DNA of 64,000 nt from Effrenium voratum (Eukaryota; Sar; Dinophyceae; Suessiales; Symbiodiniaceae), in contig CAUJNA010003808.1 of the NCBI GenBank assembly GCA_963377175.1, positions 186,001 through 250,000 on the forward strand. Reading direction: 5' to 3'. Shown piece by piece: positions 32,501-44,096 of this stretch (positions within the stretch are counted from its first letter, which is position 1; the number at the start of each line of letters is the position of its first letter). The position numbers were made by a program, and so were the translations under genes. A model generated the notes under the pieces. That model was not told where the DNA came from. It did not search any database and saw nothing but the letters and a program-made list of their open reading frames with translations.

Positions 32501-35008
32501 ATGCTCGATCACTTCGAAGACATGCCAATTCTCAATATGATCTTCGGACGATCCAGCACCGCGGCTCCTTTGCCGAAGCCGCTGGTGAAGAGACGGGCAT
32601 CTCCGTTGAAGGAATCCCCTGCTCGTGATGAGGAAGATGAGACATCCGACTGCCCCATGGAGCAGGTCGCCGATGAGAATCCATCCGCCTCTCAGCAACC
32701 CGAGAATGTCAACATGGAGCAGGTTGATTATGATCCAGATTCCGACGACGACGAAGATGATTCGGATGAAGAAGACCATCCTCCCGCAGGAATGCCGACG
32801 TCGAAGGCGATGCCACCTCCAAAACTGGTCCCAAAGTCACCACCACCAACACTGAGGCTTACATCCAAGGTCAAGCCAGCGCCAAAGAACATCCTGGATG
32901 AGGATACGGAATCCGATAACCATCCTGGTGATCGACCTGCACTTCCAAGGCGACCAGCGATGCGGCCAATCCTCACATCCAACGATCGGTGGTTTGTAAC
33001 ATATGGATCAGATACCGACATCAGCCTCCAGAAGGAATCCGTACACCCAGGACCTTTCGGAAATTCAAAATTCCTCAATTTCGTGCACGACTACTACAAG
33101 GAGTGCTCAACCATCCTCGAGAACCATCCGGACTTCCACTTCATTCCTGAGCATCAACGACCACATGGAGAAAAGGTATTCTGGTTGAAGGCAAGATTCA
33201 ACGATTACTGGAATCCAACACTCCAAGGTGATGGAGCTCATGCAGAGAAACAATACATGGACTTCATCAAGAAGGTCTACAGTATCTGCTGCTACACCAA
33301 TGCTCAAAACGAAGTTTATGGAACCGACATCATCCCGATGGTGTGCCACAACGGCAACATTGATCTCGAGAAGACCGTCCAGAATGTCGAGCAGGTTTGC
33401 AAATACTTCCACATGGATACATCCAAGGCAAAACAGATCACAGACCTCATCCTCTGGCGAATCGAGAGAATGAGCAGATCTTTCTCCGGATGTCTTCGAC
33501 ATGATCCAAGGCATGGCCTCCATAAGGAATGCAAACGACAAGTGGACATGGGTCCTGATGGATCCGTTGAGCTCTACGACGCATTGACCTGCATCACACA
33601 TGCCAGGAACTTCATTGGCAATAAGCCAGGACTTTTCTTGATGGCTATGTTCCCAAGTTATGGAAAATCACGTTTCGAGATTGCGTTCGTGTATCCATCC
33701 GTGGACGGGCTGTACAAAGATCGCAAGGCAAGGGGAGAAATTGTTCCAAGAAATCGATGGATCGACAAGCTCAACACAAGAACCGCACAAAGTGCACTCC
33801 GGCCCAATGGCAAGGAGTTCTACAATGATCCTGACATGGAGTTCTACGTGAGATGCAGTAGCGGACACACACGGCAAGTCGATATCCAATCTTTTGGACG
33901 ACCCCTGTACTCTGAGCAGCAGAGTGAGCCTCACCGTGACGAACCGGACTATGATCTTCCAACGGAATCCATTCCTCCAAGTCCGCATCCGTCAAGATCA
34001 GATGAGCCTCATGAAGACGAAGGCGCAGCTCAGCCCAAGAACAGAATGCGAAGGCCGGCACCACCATCCATTGAAGAAGAGAGAAAAATCAAGCCGCTCG
34101 CGAAGAAGCCCATCACGTTCATGTTCCATGCAACTTATGGAAATCAGCTCCTCAGCATCTTGGAGAACGGGCTCAGACCTGGGAAATCCCAGTCGAACCC
34201 TTCGGGGAGAATGCACGTCCACATGGCATGCATCGATGATGTCATCCTTGACGACGACGAGTCAGAAGCAGCGCTAACCCATGCGCCTGCAGGAAGAGAT
34301 GCACTGTTGATGCTTGCATTCCTCAACAAGCAGGACTTTGGCATCCGACTCTCCGAAGAGCGAACAGCACTGACAGATCAGACCATCGAGGCGAAGAATA
34401 TTGTTGCAGCATTTGAACCTGATGGCAGCATCATGGTGAGCAACAAGTGGATCATGAAGAAGCATCTCAGCGGTGAGGACTTTGAGATGTACAACACCAA
34501 GATCCGTGAATTCGCCGATGCCTTCTTCAGTCATGTGAGTTCCAACAAACATAGCAAGGAAAAAGATACTTTCTCAGAGACCAAGAAGCGACGGCGCTCC
34601 ACCGATCAGGACGAAGCTGAAGAGGAGACCATGGAACCCTCCGGGGAGAGATCCGTCAAGCCAAAGGTCACCATGGAGTACCGCAATTCCGAGAACCTAG
34701 ACGAGTTCATCAATGAACTCAAGGAAATCTACCTCGAAAAAGAAATGAACAGAAAGGACGCCGAGGACGAGCTCGCGGAGACCAAGGAGAACCTCCGCCG
34801 CTTCATGGACAAGTGCAACAAAGATCTATCAAATTTCGTGGATCCCTTCTGGAAGCCGTTTTTCCATTTCCGACAAAAAAATAAAACACAAAATCCAAAG
34901 AGTACATTCTTGGAGTTGCCAAATTGTCAACAAAGACAACCTACGATTTCACCCACGGAGGCAAAGCGAAATAGACGATGGATAATGTGCCAAAGGCAAA
35001 GCTTTTAA
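32501..35008 (+). pseudogene. Accessory ORF copy 3: intact Tpt1/KptA-like half, truncated at array edge
   Basis: From ATG 32,501 the frame is open through the whole Tpt1/KptA-like domain and on to about 34,825, where similarity to copies 1 and 2 stops at KCNKD. The frame then runs by chance through about 60 codons of flanking sequence to a TAA at 35,006-35,008. This is the only copy with the phosphotransferase-like half unbroken. Landmarks are LRHDPRHG (about 33,494), VRCSSGHTRQVD (about 33,848), FHATYGN (about 34,124), ENGLRPG, GRMHVHMA (about 34,208) and RDALLMLAF. The EEP-like half is absent. The sequence is nearly identical to copy 1 by eye. Confidence 0.8.
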
Positions 35009-35884
35009 TCATCGTTGGCATCAGATTGATTGAAGTAAACCATCCATGGTATCATGTGGCCCCAGGGCCCCATGCCAAAGCCACATGGGTCCCCTTCAGC
35101 AATTCAGCAATGCGTGATAGTACAAACTGTGTCAACACCCAGTTAGCCCTATTTCCCAAGCCGCCCCAGCCCAAACCCTAAGGCTTCAACAGTGGATGGA
35201 GCTCAACACGAACAGCCTCCAAAAATCCTCTCCAAAACACGTAGGAAAAAAAGGTGGGACACGCGTGACCTTGCTCCGCCACCACTGGGCCACCACAATT
35301 GAGGAGATGGCCCTGGACCCTGGATCTGTTTCAGGAAAGAACTGAATGTAAACATATATGGATTCATGTATCAAATAGCCAAATGGTGCCTTGAGCCTAC
35401 AGCATTGCTTTTAAAATCCCAATATGCGTGGCACGGGTATAGTTGGGTTTGTTTGGAAACTTCGATCAGGTTATGCGGCTATGCGCCCACGTGCCAAATG
35501 GATGCCTCGCTTGACCAAAGTTGATTGCCAAACTGTCGACTCACCACAGGCCCACAAACCAAGCATATGCAGCTCAGCGGAATCAAACAATTCAGGAGTT
35601 CAGTTCACAACACAATAATATTGGCCGATTGGCCGGCCGAAGCAAAAATGAAAAACATATATATATATATATATGATATTAATTCTTCATCATGTTTTCC
35701 TTTTCATTCTCTGTTTAATTATCTAGTCCACTATGAATGCAGGCACGGCATGTGCCTCAAATGAAAAAGTCGCCTCATGTTAAGCACACATGGCTCTGTA
35801 CATAGCTTTTCGCACGAAAGTCTTCGCTGCAAGTTGCAAGGCCAAAATGTCAGGGTCCAAGGAATATATCCTCCAGCTCCATCT
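34826..35884. other. Flanking sequence, no gene seen
   Basis: Beyond the array edge I find no supported gene. The stretch is AT-richer, with an ATG-AT alternating run near 35,655-35,690. It marks the change from retrotransposon array to other sequence. Confidence 0.5.
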
Positions 35885-36463
35885 TCATCTCTCTGATGCT
35901 TCTCCACCATCTGTGTTCTCGGATCCGCACCGCCAGCTTTCCTCCATTCGCCGTTCAACTCGATGCACTTCTGCTGATACAGCTGCAATTCGCATCAATA
36001 GTTGATCTTTCCGGAAATCCATACTGGAGATGGCCCGCGCGTTGTAATCCGCCATGTCCTGGTATATCTCGTCTTCGCAGAATGTTCGCAATGTCCTCAG
36101 CTCAGCTGAGAACTTCCCGATCAGCTTTCTCTCACGCCATCTGGTCCAAATGAAAAGAGAAATGATGAAAATACATGACAGCCACCAATCTGAAATCCAG
36201 CGGTAAAATGCAATATCCTTCATGTACTGCATGTACTCGCACGCCATCTCCCGCATGCTCGACAGACTCGACATAGCCATGCTCAAGTTTCTTAAAGGAT
36301 CCCATAGCTGTATCATGCTGTATCCGTATATAAGTGTTATGATGATTTTCAGATGTGTTTTTGTTGTGCATTGTGCAGAGTTCCTGTCAGGCTGTAGTGA
36401 ACAGTTGCATTTACATGAATATTTCTGACGTTTGAATCTGGTGCTGTACATGTTGCGTTTCAC
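35885..36463 (-). CDS. Hypothetical protein or exon with one membrane segment
   Basis: The minus-strand frame of 192 codons contains a hydrophobic stretch, WWLSCIFIISLFIWTRW, followed by a charged, helix-prone segment (KLIGKFSAELRTLRTFCEDE and onward). This suggests a small single-pass membrane protein with a coiled region on one side. The residues before the hydrophobic part (SSLSSMREMACEYMQYMKD) are also helix-like. The start may be false, because the first 45 codons look like non-coding sequence. I do not recognise a family. The region from 36,464 to 37,030 holds nothing I can support. Confidence 0.35.
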   Translation of the reverse strand: MKRNMYSTRFKRQKYSCKCNCSLQPDRNSAQCTTKTHLKIIITLIYGYSMIQLWDPLRNLSMAMSSLSSMREMACEYMQYMKDIAFYRWISDWWLSCIFIISLFIWTRWRERKLIGKFSAELRTLRTFCEDEIYQDMADYNARAISSMDFRKDQLLMRIAAVSAEVHRVERRMEESWRCGSENTDGGEASER

Positions 36464-37030
36464 GCATGGAGCCGATCAGGTTGGCGCACAAGAGTTTCAT
36501 GCAGAGCTTGTCAAAGAGCAGGACAATCGCAACATCAAGTGACATCAAGGCAGTTTGTACACGAATGTATGAGCATCATATTGTTCTTGGCGCATTGATG
36601 AGCGCGTAGACTCAGACCATGTTTCGCCGGTGCGCCTTGCGCATCATGCCGCATCAACGTGTTGCTCAGCTACTGCAGCTCCAGCCCCGCTAAGAGGCAC
36701 ACCAGGCATGTGTCAAATTACCCCTGCTAATGCCCATAGAAACACTTATCACACAGGTCGACGATTTTCTGCTCGTCGACCAATCAAACAAGGGGCCTAT
36801 AACACGCTAGGGCAGGTCCCAACACAGTTCAGGCAGGGCTGGAGCACGTGATATGTCAGGGCATGCAGCATGTCTGCTGTTCATGCCATATTACATAAGC
36901 CAAATCCCAGTGCAAGGCTGCTGATAGTCCTATTGTCACAAGTCACAAGTTTAAATTTGCTCATTGGCGCAAATTGGCGCATTAGCAGCCTTGGCCAAAC
37001 CCCAAATAGCTGCTGCTCAACGCCTCAGCC

Positions 37031-37463
37031 TCAACCCTCACGATCGCACACGCGGGTTCTTGCTTGAAGAAGCCGCTTTGCCTCCTTCCAGGGCGCACAA
37101 CAAAAAAAAGTTCGAAGATTGTGTGGGTGAGTCCATGTTGGTGCCTTTTGCAAACAAAGTTGGAACAATGCATCTTGGCACTGCGGGGCCTCTTCGTTCG
37201 GGGCTTGCTGTGGCATCCGTCTCTTGCCTTTTCCCGGTAAATAATGCGTCAGCGTACTTTGAAATGCAGCGCTGTGTCGTGACTGAGTAAGGGGAGCAGC
37301 AGGCTGTGGCTTGGGGAAAGGCTTTTTGAACCGATCCCAGCCTGTCCAGCGAAGCCTGATCCCACGCTTGCTTTTGCCCTCATCACGCTCTTCCTGCTGC
37401 TCGATCCTCGCAATCTCCTCAGCAAGGTCTGGCAGCTCGTTGTCATCCACAGGCGCCGCCTTG
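37031..37463 (-). CDS. Possible 3' exon of the Ala/Glu-rich gene
   Basis: Just beyond the end of the large repeat frame, another minus-strand frame reads DNELPDLAEEIARIEQQEER, then a basic patch, RLRWTGWDRFKKPFPKPQP. It looks like genuine protein and could be joined to the repeat exon by a short intron or frameshift near 37,470. No family is recognised. Confidence 0.35.
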
Positions 37464-39650
37464 TCACCATGCGGGCAGCTTTGGCTTTTTTGCCACTGAC
37501 GCCTTTGCGTTTGCATGTGCGGGCTTCTTCTTTTGATCAGCCGCTTTAGCTTTAGCATGCTTCTTTGCCGCGGCAGTATTTTTCTTCTCTGCAACTGCTG
37601 CTGCCTTCTTCTTCCCATCCTCCTGCTTTTTGGCTGCACGGCTTGCTGCCGCTGCTGCCCTTTTCTCCTCCTGCTTTTTGGCTGCAACTGCCGCTGCTGC
37701 TGCCTTCTCCTCCTCCTCCTGAACTGCTGCTGCCGCTGCTTTGGCTGCAACTGCTGCTGATGCTGCCTTATCCTTCTCCTCCTGCTTTCTCAGTGCAACT
37801 GCCGCTGCTGCTGCCTTCTCCTCCTCCTCCTGAACTGCCGCTGCCGCTGCTTTCTCATCCTCTTGCTTTTTGGCTGCAACTGCTGCAACTGCTGCTGCTG
37901 CTGCCCTCTCCTCCTCCTCCTGTTTTCTCTCTGCAACTGCCGCTGCTGCTGCCTTCTCCTCCTCCTCCTCCTGCGTTCTCACAGGAACTGCCGCTGCTGC
38001 CGCCTTCTCCTCCTGCTTTTTGGCTGCAACTCCTGCTGATGCTGCCTTGACTGCCTTCCCCTCCTCCTCCTCCTCCCCCTCCTCCTGCTTTCTCATTGCA
38101 ACTGCCGCTGCTGCTGCCTTCTCCTCCTCCTCCTCCTGAACTGCCGCTGCCGCTGCTCTGGCTGCAACTGCTGCTGATGCTGCCTTCTCCTCCTCCTCCT
38201 CCTGCTTTCTCAGTGCGACTGCCGCTGCTGCTGCCTTCTCCTCCTCCTCCTGAACTGCCGCTGCCGCTGCTTTCTCATCCTCTTGCTTTTTGGCTGCAAC
38301 TGCTGCTGCTGCTGCCCTCTCCTCCTCCTCCTGCTTTCTCTCTGCAACTGCCGCTGCCGCTGCTTTGGCTGCAACTGCTGCTGATGCTGCCTTCTCCTCC
38401 TCCTCCTGCTTTCTCAGTGCAACTGCCGCTGCTGCTGCCTTCTCCTCCTCCTCCTGAACTGCCGCTGCCGCTGCTTTCTCATCCTCTTGCTTTTTGGCTG
38501 CAACTGCTGCTGCTGCTGCCCTCTCCTCCTCCTCCTGCTTTCTCTCTGCAACTGCCGCTGCCGCTGCTTTGGCTGCAACTGCTGCTGATGCTGCCTTCTC
38601 CTCCTCCTCCTGCTTTCTCAGTGCAACTGCCGCTGCTGCTGCCTTCTCCTCCTCCTCCTGAACTGCCGCTGCCGCTGCTTTCTCATCCTCTTGCTTTTTG
38701 GCTGCAACTGTTGCTGCTGCTGCCCTTTCCTCCTCCTCCTGCTTTCTCTCTGCAGCTGCCGCTGCTGCTGCCGCTGCCTTCTCCTCCTCTTGCTCTCTCA
38801 CTGCAACTGTCGCTGCTGTCGCCTTCTCCTCCTGCTTGTTTTCTTCCTCCTGTCTTTTCGTTTCTGCTGCCGCTGCTGCCTTATCCTCCTCCTCCTGCTT
38901 TCTCGCTGCCTGCCGTTTCCCTTCTGTTGCGTCCTGCTCATGCTCGGCCGATGTAACTGCTGCTGATGCCTCCTCCTGCTGCGTTCTTGCTGCAACTGCC
39001 GCTGATGCTGCCTTCTCCTCCTGATTGTTGGGCTTGTTGTCTTCATCATGTCTTTTCGTTTCTGCTGTTGCCTTTTCCTCCTCATTGATTTTGGCCGCAA
39101 CTCCCGCTGTTGCCTTATCATCCTCCTCCTGCTTTCTCACTGCCTGCCGTTTCCCTTCTGTTGCGTCATGCTCGGCCGATGCAACTGCTGCTGCTACCTC
39201 CTCCTCCTGCTGCGTTCTTGCTGCAACTGCCGCTGACGCCTGTTCCTCCTCATTGATTTTGGCCGCAACTGCCGATGTTGCCTTATCCTCCTCCTGCTTT
39301 CTCACTGCCTGCCCTTTCCCTTCTGTTGCGTCCTGCTCGGCCGATGCCGATGCAACTGCTGCTGCTGCAACTGCCGCTGATGCTGCCTTCTCCTCCTGAT
39401 TGTTGGGTTTGTTGTCTTCCTCTTGTCTGTTCGTTTCTGCTGTTGCCTTTTCCTCATTGATTTTGGCCGCAACTGGCATTGCTGCCTTCTCCTCCTCCTG
39501 CTTGCTGGATGCAGCTGATGCGTTGTCTGCTTCAAACTTTGCAAGCCGCACTTCTGCTGTGAGAAACTCACCCCCCTCGCCTGTCGCGATCATCGTTTCT
39601 GCAACTTGCTGCTTATCCGCATCTGCTGCATCTGATGCGTCGTCCTGTCA
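37464..39650 (-). CDS. Ala/Glu/Lys-rich repetitive coiled-coil protein
   Basis: An open frame of more than 700 codons encodes almost only Ala, Glu, Lys, Gln, Val and Arg, in blocks such as RKQEEEEKAAAAAVA. It should form long charged helices or coiled coils. The frame continues upstream of the ATG at 39,593 to a possible splice acceptor (AACCTCAG near 39,650), so it may be an internal exon. The first 170 residues are less regular (EKATAETNRQEEDNKPNNQ, EHDATEGKRQAVRKQEED, repeated three times with variation). The middle is built of a 68-residue unit. The end is Lys-rich (AKKHAKAKAADQKKK). The plus strand frames here (Leu, Pro, Ser) are shadows. Function unknown. Confidence 0.5.
37690..38760 (-). 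repeat. 204-bp coding tandem repeat
   Basis: A 204-bp unit (68 codons) recurs, best seen at 38,341-38,544 and 38,545-38,748, which are nearly identical. Degenerate copies lie toward 37,690. The sub-structure is of shorter GCAACTGCCGCTGCTGCTGC-like blocks. Confidence 0.8.
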
Positions 39651-39782
39651 CTGAGGTTGACCCAAAACAAAAACGCGACGTCCTCGCCAATCCCAATCCC
39701 TAAGACCAAGAACCCGCTGAACATCAAGCACATCGCACTAGCATCACCCCGCAAACCCCAAACCCTAACACCTGATCCAACA

Positions 39783-40948
39783 TCAAAACGTCACACAAAT
39801 CATAGCAGTTATCAACGGCTTTGCAGGCAGTCCTTGTCGGGACTGGGAGACACAGTGACAGACCCCCAGACATCCAACAAGGTCTTGATGTGCGACTTTG
39901 AGTTCGCCCGGGAGTGGGCCGCGCTGAAAGCTCTGATGCACATCGACGGCACCAGCATCAAGGGCAGCCGCCTGGGCAGTGAGTTTGCGCGCCAGACTGT
40001 CCCGATCATACCACTGACAGTACTCAGCACATGTCAAGCTCAGCTGTCCAAGATCGGGGTCCCCAGCGCGCAAAGCAGCAACAACTCAGGCATCGACAAG
40101 CACACCGAATGATCATTCACCGTCTTGTCCACCAGCACCATCCCGGGCGGCAGAAAAAATATATCACCTGCCTTGCTCACGGTGGCACACAGAGATGGAA
40201 TATTTTTTTTAGAGAAGGGATCTGGCCAGCCTCCAGCTTGAGCAACCATTCCAGGCAGTCCTCCATGGTGTCCTCAAATGTGAATTACTGATAACTATCG
40301 AAAGTCAAAAGGCTTCACCTCCCCGACCTCCCCACAATGAAAACCATGGACCATGGGGCCATGGACAACAAATAACATGGGTTTGCAAAACAGTTGGCAG
40401 GCACACTTGATCAGGCAAACATGGAAACAACAATGCTACCACACGCTGTAAGGTCAAGTTTAGCGTCTGACATCTCCGAGCGTGTGAGAAAACTCTGAAC
40501 CTCATCCAACTTCGCCATCACCAAAATTCGTCCACCTTGAAGCTGGATGCGGATCGAAGCCACTGCGCCCAACTCAACCCCGTGATGGACCCAGTCTTTC
40601 CGCTGTCCGGCCACGAACATGGTCTCGCCAAACTTGTTGAATGCCGTGATGTCGTCCTCTTCGATGTTCTTTTCCTGCCTTGGCCCGCATGGAAAAAACA
40701 CACTCATCATGGGTGTGCCCAAGAGAAGGGCCTTGCTGAACTGCTACATGGATGTCCAACAACTCAGGCCACGACAGGAGCGTGTCCTCAACCCAGGGCC
40801 AGTCATGGCGTCCAGGGAGCAGGGACAGCAGAGATTCCCTTGCAAGAAGAATTTCTGCATCTGGGAGTATGATTGCTTGCGCTTTGCCTTGGGAGATTGC
40901 CCACTTCCTCACTGGCCCGCCGAGACTTGACTTGCGATTGAAAACCAC
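39783..40948 (-). CDS. Possible exons of an unrecognised gene
   Basis: Minus-strand frames at about 40,930-40,750 (GPVRKWAISQGKAQAIILPD), 40,722-40,460 (AFNKFGETMFVAGQRKDW, then RIQLQGGRILVMAKLDEVQ) and 40,060-39,820 look like protein and are separated by frame changes, as expected of short exons. The strand agrees with the neighbours. No domain is recognised, and the exon limits are approximate. Confidence 0.35.
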
Positions 40949-41045
40949 AATATGTTGATGTCAAACAAACATACGTGACTCTTTGACACCAACGCTTCGA
41001 ACCTGCAGTGCCCAAACTGAGAAAAGACCATGACGAAACTGTAAG

Positions 41046-43181
41046 TTAGTAATGTTCACAGCCAGGCTTCTCCCTGAAGCTCTCCGAAACATTGTTGACC
41101 GCCATTCGCGCAGACTCCTCGCGGAAAACCGACTTCATGATACTCCTGCCCCGGCGAATGATGAAAGGGAGCCCAGCAGCATTCGCCTTGAGGTCTTCCG
41201 GCAGCTCCTCATAGGTTCGGCCAACAGGCACACCTTGATGCTGGTGCACGGCTTTGTAGAATCTGATCACAGGTGGGTCAGAGGTTGCCGACATGGCGGA
41301 CAGCTTGGGTGTCTTCTTCTTTGATGATGCCTCTGCGTGCTCCGTCTTCCGCTTCTGGAGAGATTCCGCCGCCGCGATCGTCTGCAACGCGCTCAACATG
41401 TCCGCGCCCCCTTTCCGCAAAGCATTGGTTGTCTCTTTCATCGCCGCCGCCAAGTCTTTGGCCACTTTCACCCGCGCATCGATGCTGGCCTTGGTGGGCC
41501 CCGTGCCACCTGCATCAGGAGCTTGCCTCACGTGGCGGACGCTTGCACGTTGCTGGCATATCGGACGCCCATCAGTTTCGGCCATTCAGTGAAGACAAAG
41601 ATGCTGCTGCAGCACCAACAAAAAAAAGATGCCAATGATGCCAACAACCACACGGCTGTAAGCCACCAAGTTGCTCACCCTCCGGCAAGTGGACCAAGAA
41701 CTTTCTCAGGTCCATCAAGACAGACATTGGCACCAGAAAAGCTGACACATCGTCGCCAATAAAGCCTGATGACCTTGGTCAAGGCTAGCATTCTTCAACT
41801 GCAACTGAAACTGAACCCACGGCATGCAATGCAAACACTTCAAACTTCAAAAACTGACATGTACAGTACAACAAGTGAAAGCGTGGACAATTGCTTATTA
41901 TTTGCGAAACAAACTGCTTGGCCAAAGACCGTAGCTGGTCAGGAGCAGTGTTTTCCGAGTCAATTCCCAGGCTTCGCTGCGCAGCGACATCGGTCAGGTC
42001 AGGCAAGCCGAGGAACAAGGCCATCATATAGCGGCGCCTCATGAATTGATAGGCGCATTTGTAAACACTCTTGCGTGGGCCCAAGCCATAAGCGTCAGCA
42101 CCGCTGATGATCATATCATTGATGCTCTCCTCAGTGACGCCACTCTGCAGAAGCTCCATGGCCTTTTGCAGGTCAGGCCCGGCTGACGATATGAGAAGAC
42201 AATGGACTGAAAAGAAAAACACGAAGAGACAGCCCAGGATATTTAAACGGACACCCGCAGCAAAAAAGAAGAAAACGCACATCAACTCATCCTGATTTCA
42301 GAAACTCCAATGGCCTTGCTCTCGATGTGGTCTTTGCCAGCGGTCTTGAACAAAGCTTGCGACTCCTTCAGCTGCGCGGTCATCTTGCCCCGCAGATCCT
42401 CCAAGCGTGGCAGCAGTGTGGAAATCCTGGTCTCCAGCACGTTGTCCAAGTTCTCTATCTTGGGCACCTTTGGCGCCTGACCTTTGGTGTTCTTGCTGCT
42501 GGAGCCGCCACTGAGACGCCCGCCGTGAGCTTTTTTCCTGCGCTTAGCGACGGCAAAGTCCTCATCCTCGAAGCTGAGGTCAAGATCCACGACGCCAGCC
42601 TTGAACTGGGCAAGCTCGGGCGGAGCCACAGAAAGCCTGGACGTCATGTCGCGAACTGTGGACGGATCCGGGTTGCGGGCTGTGGTCTCTGTCTGGACAA
42701 CTTGCCCCCGCTCGCGGATGTCCTTCCGTCTCTCCACCTCCCCCGTGTGGACATGTACCCTGGTGAAGATTTCCTCTTTCTTTGATTTCGGATTGTACAT
42801 CCGACGCTCGCTCTTCTTCACCCCCTCGTCCTTGAGGTCCTGGTACCAAGCGGCTAGGGCCGAGGTTTCCGACAGCGTGAAAGGCGGTGGCTTCTCCATG
42901 TGGTGCTTGATGTACTCACCACAAGTCATCGGACGGTACTCCATCTCCTCCTCCTGGGCCAAGCTGTGCCGCACCACTGTCAAGTGCTTTGCGGTGTCGA
43001 ACTTGACCCTGCCCGTCGACGACGCCTGCTTCGTGTCCCTGAAGCGCATCACGGTCTCGCGCCACAGCTCCGGCGTCTCATCTCGCAGCTTCTTGACCGC
43101 TGCCTCCGTGCCTTGCCCCTTGCATATACGCTCGAACGCACGGAGCGCGGTTTGATCCTGCATCAGAGCAAAGTCATGCAA
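41046..43181 (-). CDS. Multi-exon gene of unknown function
   Basis: Three protein-like stretches follow each other on the minus strand. The first, about 43,160-42,297, begins after a GATGCAG acceptor-like string with DQTALRAFERICKGQG. It includes TCGEYIKHHMEKPPPFTL, a basic patch (AKRRKKAHGG) and a terminal coiled segment. The second, about 42,190-41,890, reads MELLQSGVTEESINDMI and YKCAYQFMRRRYMMALFLG. The third, 41,560-41,046, ends with a stop after REKPGCEHY and includes VGRTYEELPEDLKANA and FIIRRGRSIMKSVFREE. The frames between are non-coding in style. I do not recognise the family; a nuclear role is only hinted at by the basic patch. Confidence 0.45.
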
Positions 43182-43385
43182 AATGTTATAAGGTTACCAG
43201 CTGAAGGCGAAGCGGTGGGGCAAAGATGTGATTTGAAATAATCAATTTCCTTTGTGGCAACATCATGCACTTGAATGAGAATGATGCCACTTAGGCTACA
43301 CACGCATCACTTAGAAACATGTGGTGTTCACGTCAATGTTAAAAGCAAGCAAGCGCAAACCGGCTGGTCAACACTGAAGTCAACG

Positions 43386-43640
43386 ACCATCACTCACCAC
43401 ACATTGCATGCATTTCATTTGGCCGTGTTTGTGTTTCAAGCACAGGCCATCCAAATCATCCTGAATTTTACCCCTTTCATCGACCACAACAACTTTACAC
43501 ATTCAACATATATGAGGGAAAAAAACCTGGAAAGACACGTGGCCACCTGTCCTGCATGCAGTACGTGATGGGAAAGTGCTTCTTCTTCAGCTGCTCGATC
43601 TCCGCCGGGGGGATCGGCTGCATGCAAAGCCCGCACACAG
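43386..43640 (-). repeat. Duplicated exon-plus-intron segment, copy 1
   Basis: The segment from CACCATCACTCACCACACAT to the CTCGATCTCCGCC block recurs at 59,609-59,850 with scattered differences and small indels. It includes part of a minus-strand exon (EIEQLKKKHFPITYCM) and the sequence beyond its likely end. Confidence 0.8.
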
Positions 43641-43785
43641 CCGTCGAGCTTTCTGCGGTCGCTGCATCTGCATCGGCTGCGCTGGCTGCCGGTGCATCCT
43701 CCTTGTCCTCACCCGCCGCTGCCGCCACAGATTCTCCTAGTGACACAAACGCCATAGCACAGGCACAGAGCGCATGCAGAGTCAA
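43560..43785 (-). CDS. Cysteine-containing exon
   Basis: The minus-strand frame reads an Ala/Asp-rich stretch and then VCGLCMQPIPPAEIEQLKKK, with two cysteines spaced CxxC and a further cysteine about 25 residues on. This could be part of a zinc-binding site. It may be an upstream exon of the 41.0-43.2 kb gene. A related segment lies at 59.7-59.85 kb. Confidence 0.35.
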
Positions 43786-44096
43786 TGCAGAGTGTGTTCT
43801 CAGTGTATCTCATAGCTTCGTAGCTGCATGTGTCTGTGTGTGTGGCTGAGCTGTGGATGTGACTATTTGCGCACATCTCAAAAATTTCATGATCACATTC
43901 ACAGTTCACAGTGGCGTGTGTGCCGCTTGGACCAGTCGCACAGAGTCGCACAATCACTCTGAATTAGTCACTCTGAAGCTTTCCAGTGCCACATGACCGT
44001 GTGTGAACTTGGCTGTGCGGACAGCAGGTTGAGATGTTTCCCATCGCGCCCACTTCTTGTGTTTGGTGACTGAGGCTAGGAACGAGGCCGCAATTG

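Larger units (their letters stand above)
1..34825 (+). mobile_element. Tandem array of Copia-type LTR retrotransposons
   Basis: Three partial or complete units lie head to tail on the plus strand. The order RNase H end, accessory ORF, LTR-like region, gag-pol is repeated twice, then an RNase H end and an accessory ORF close the array. The domain order integrase before reverse transcriptase is that of Ty1/Copia elements. Neighbouring units share one LTR-like region, as expected if the array arose by LTR-LTR recombination. The left edge lies outside the window. The right edge is at about 34,825, where similarity to the other accessory ORF copies stops inside a codon run. By eye, the first and third accessory ORF copies are nearly identical, and the middle one is clearly more divergent. 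All long units are frameshifted. Confidence 0.85.

Noticed and set aside
35165..35180. Telomere-like AAACCCTAA strings (also near 39,760 and 21,865)
   Set aside because: Each is a single short unit, not a repeat tract.
37515..39460. Plus-strand Leu/Pro/Ser-rich frames
   Set aside because: They are the reverse-strand reading of the Ala/Glu/Lys repeat gene.
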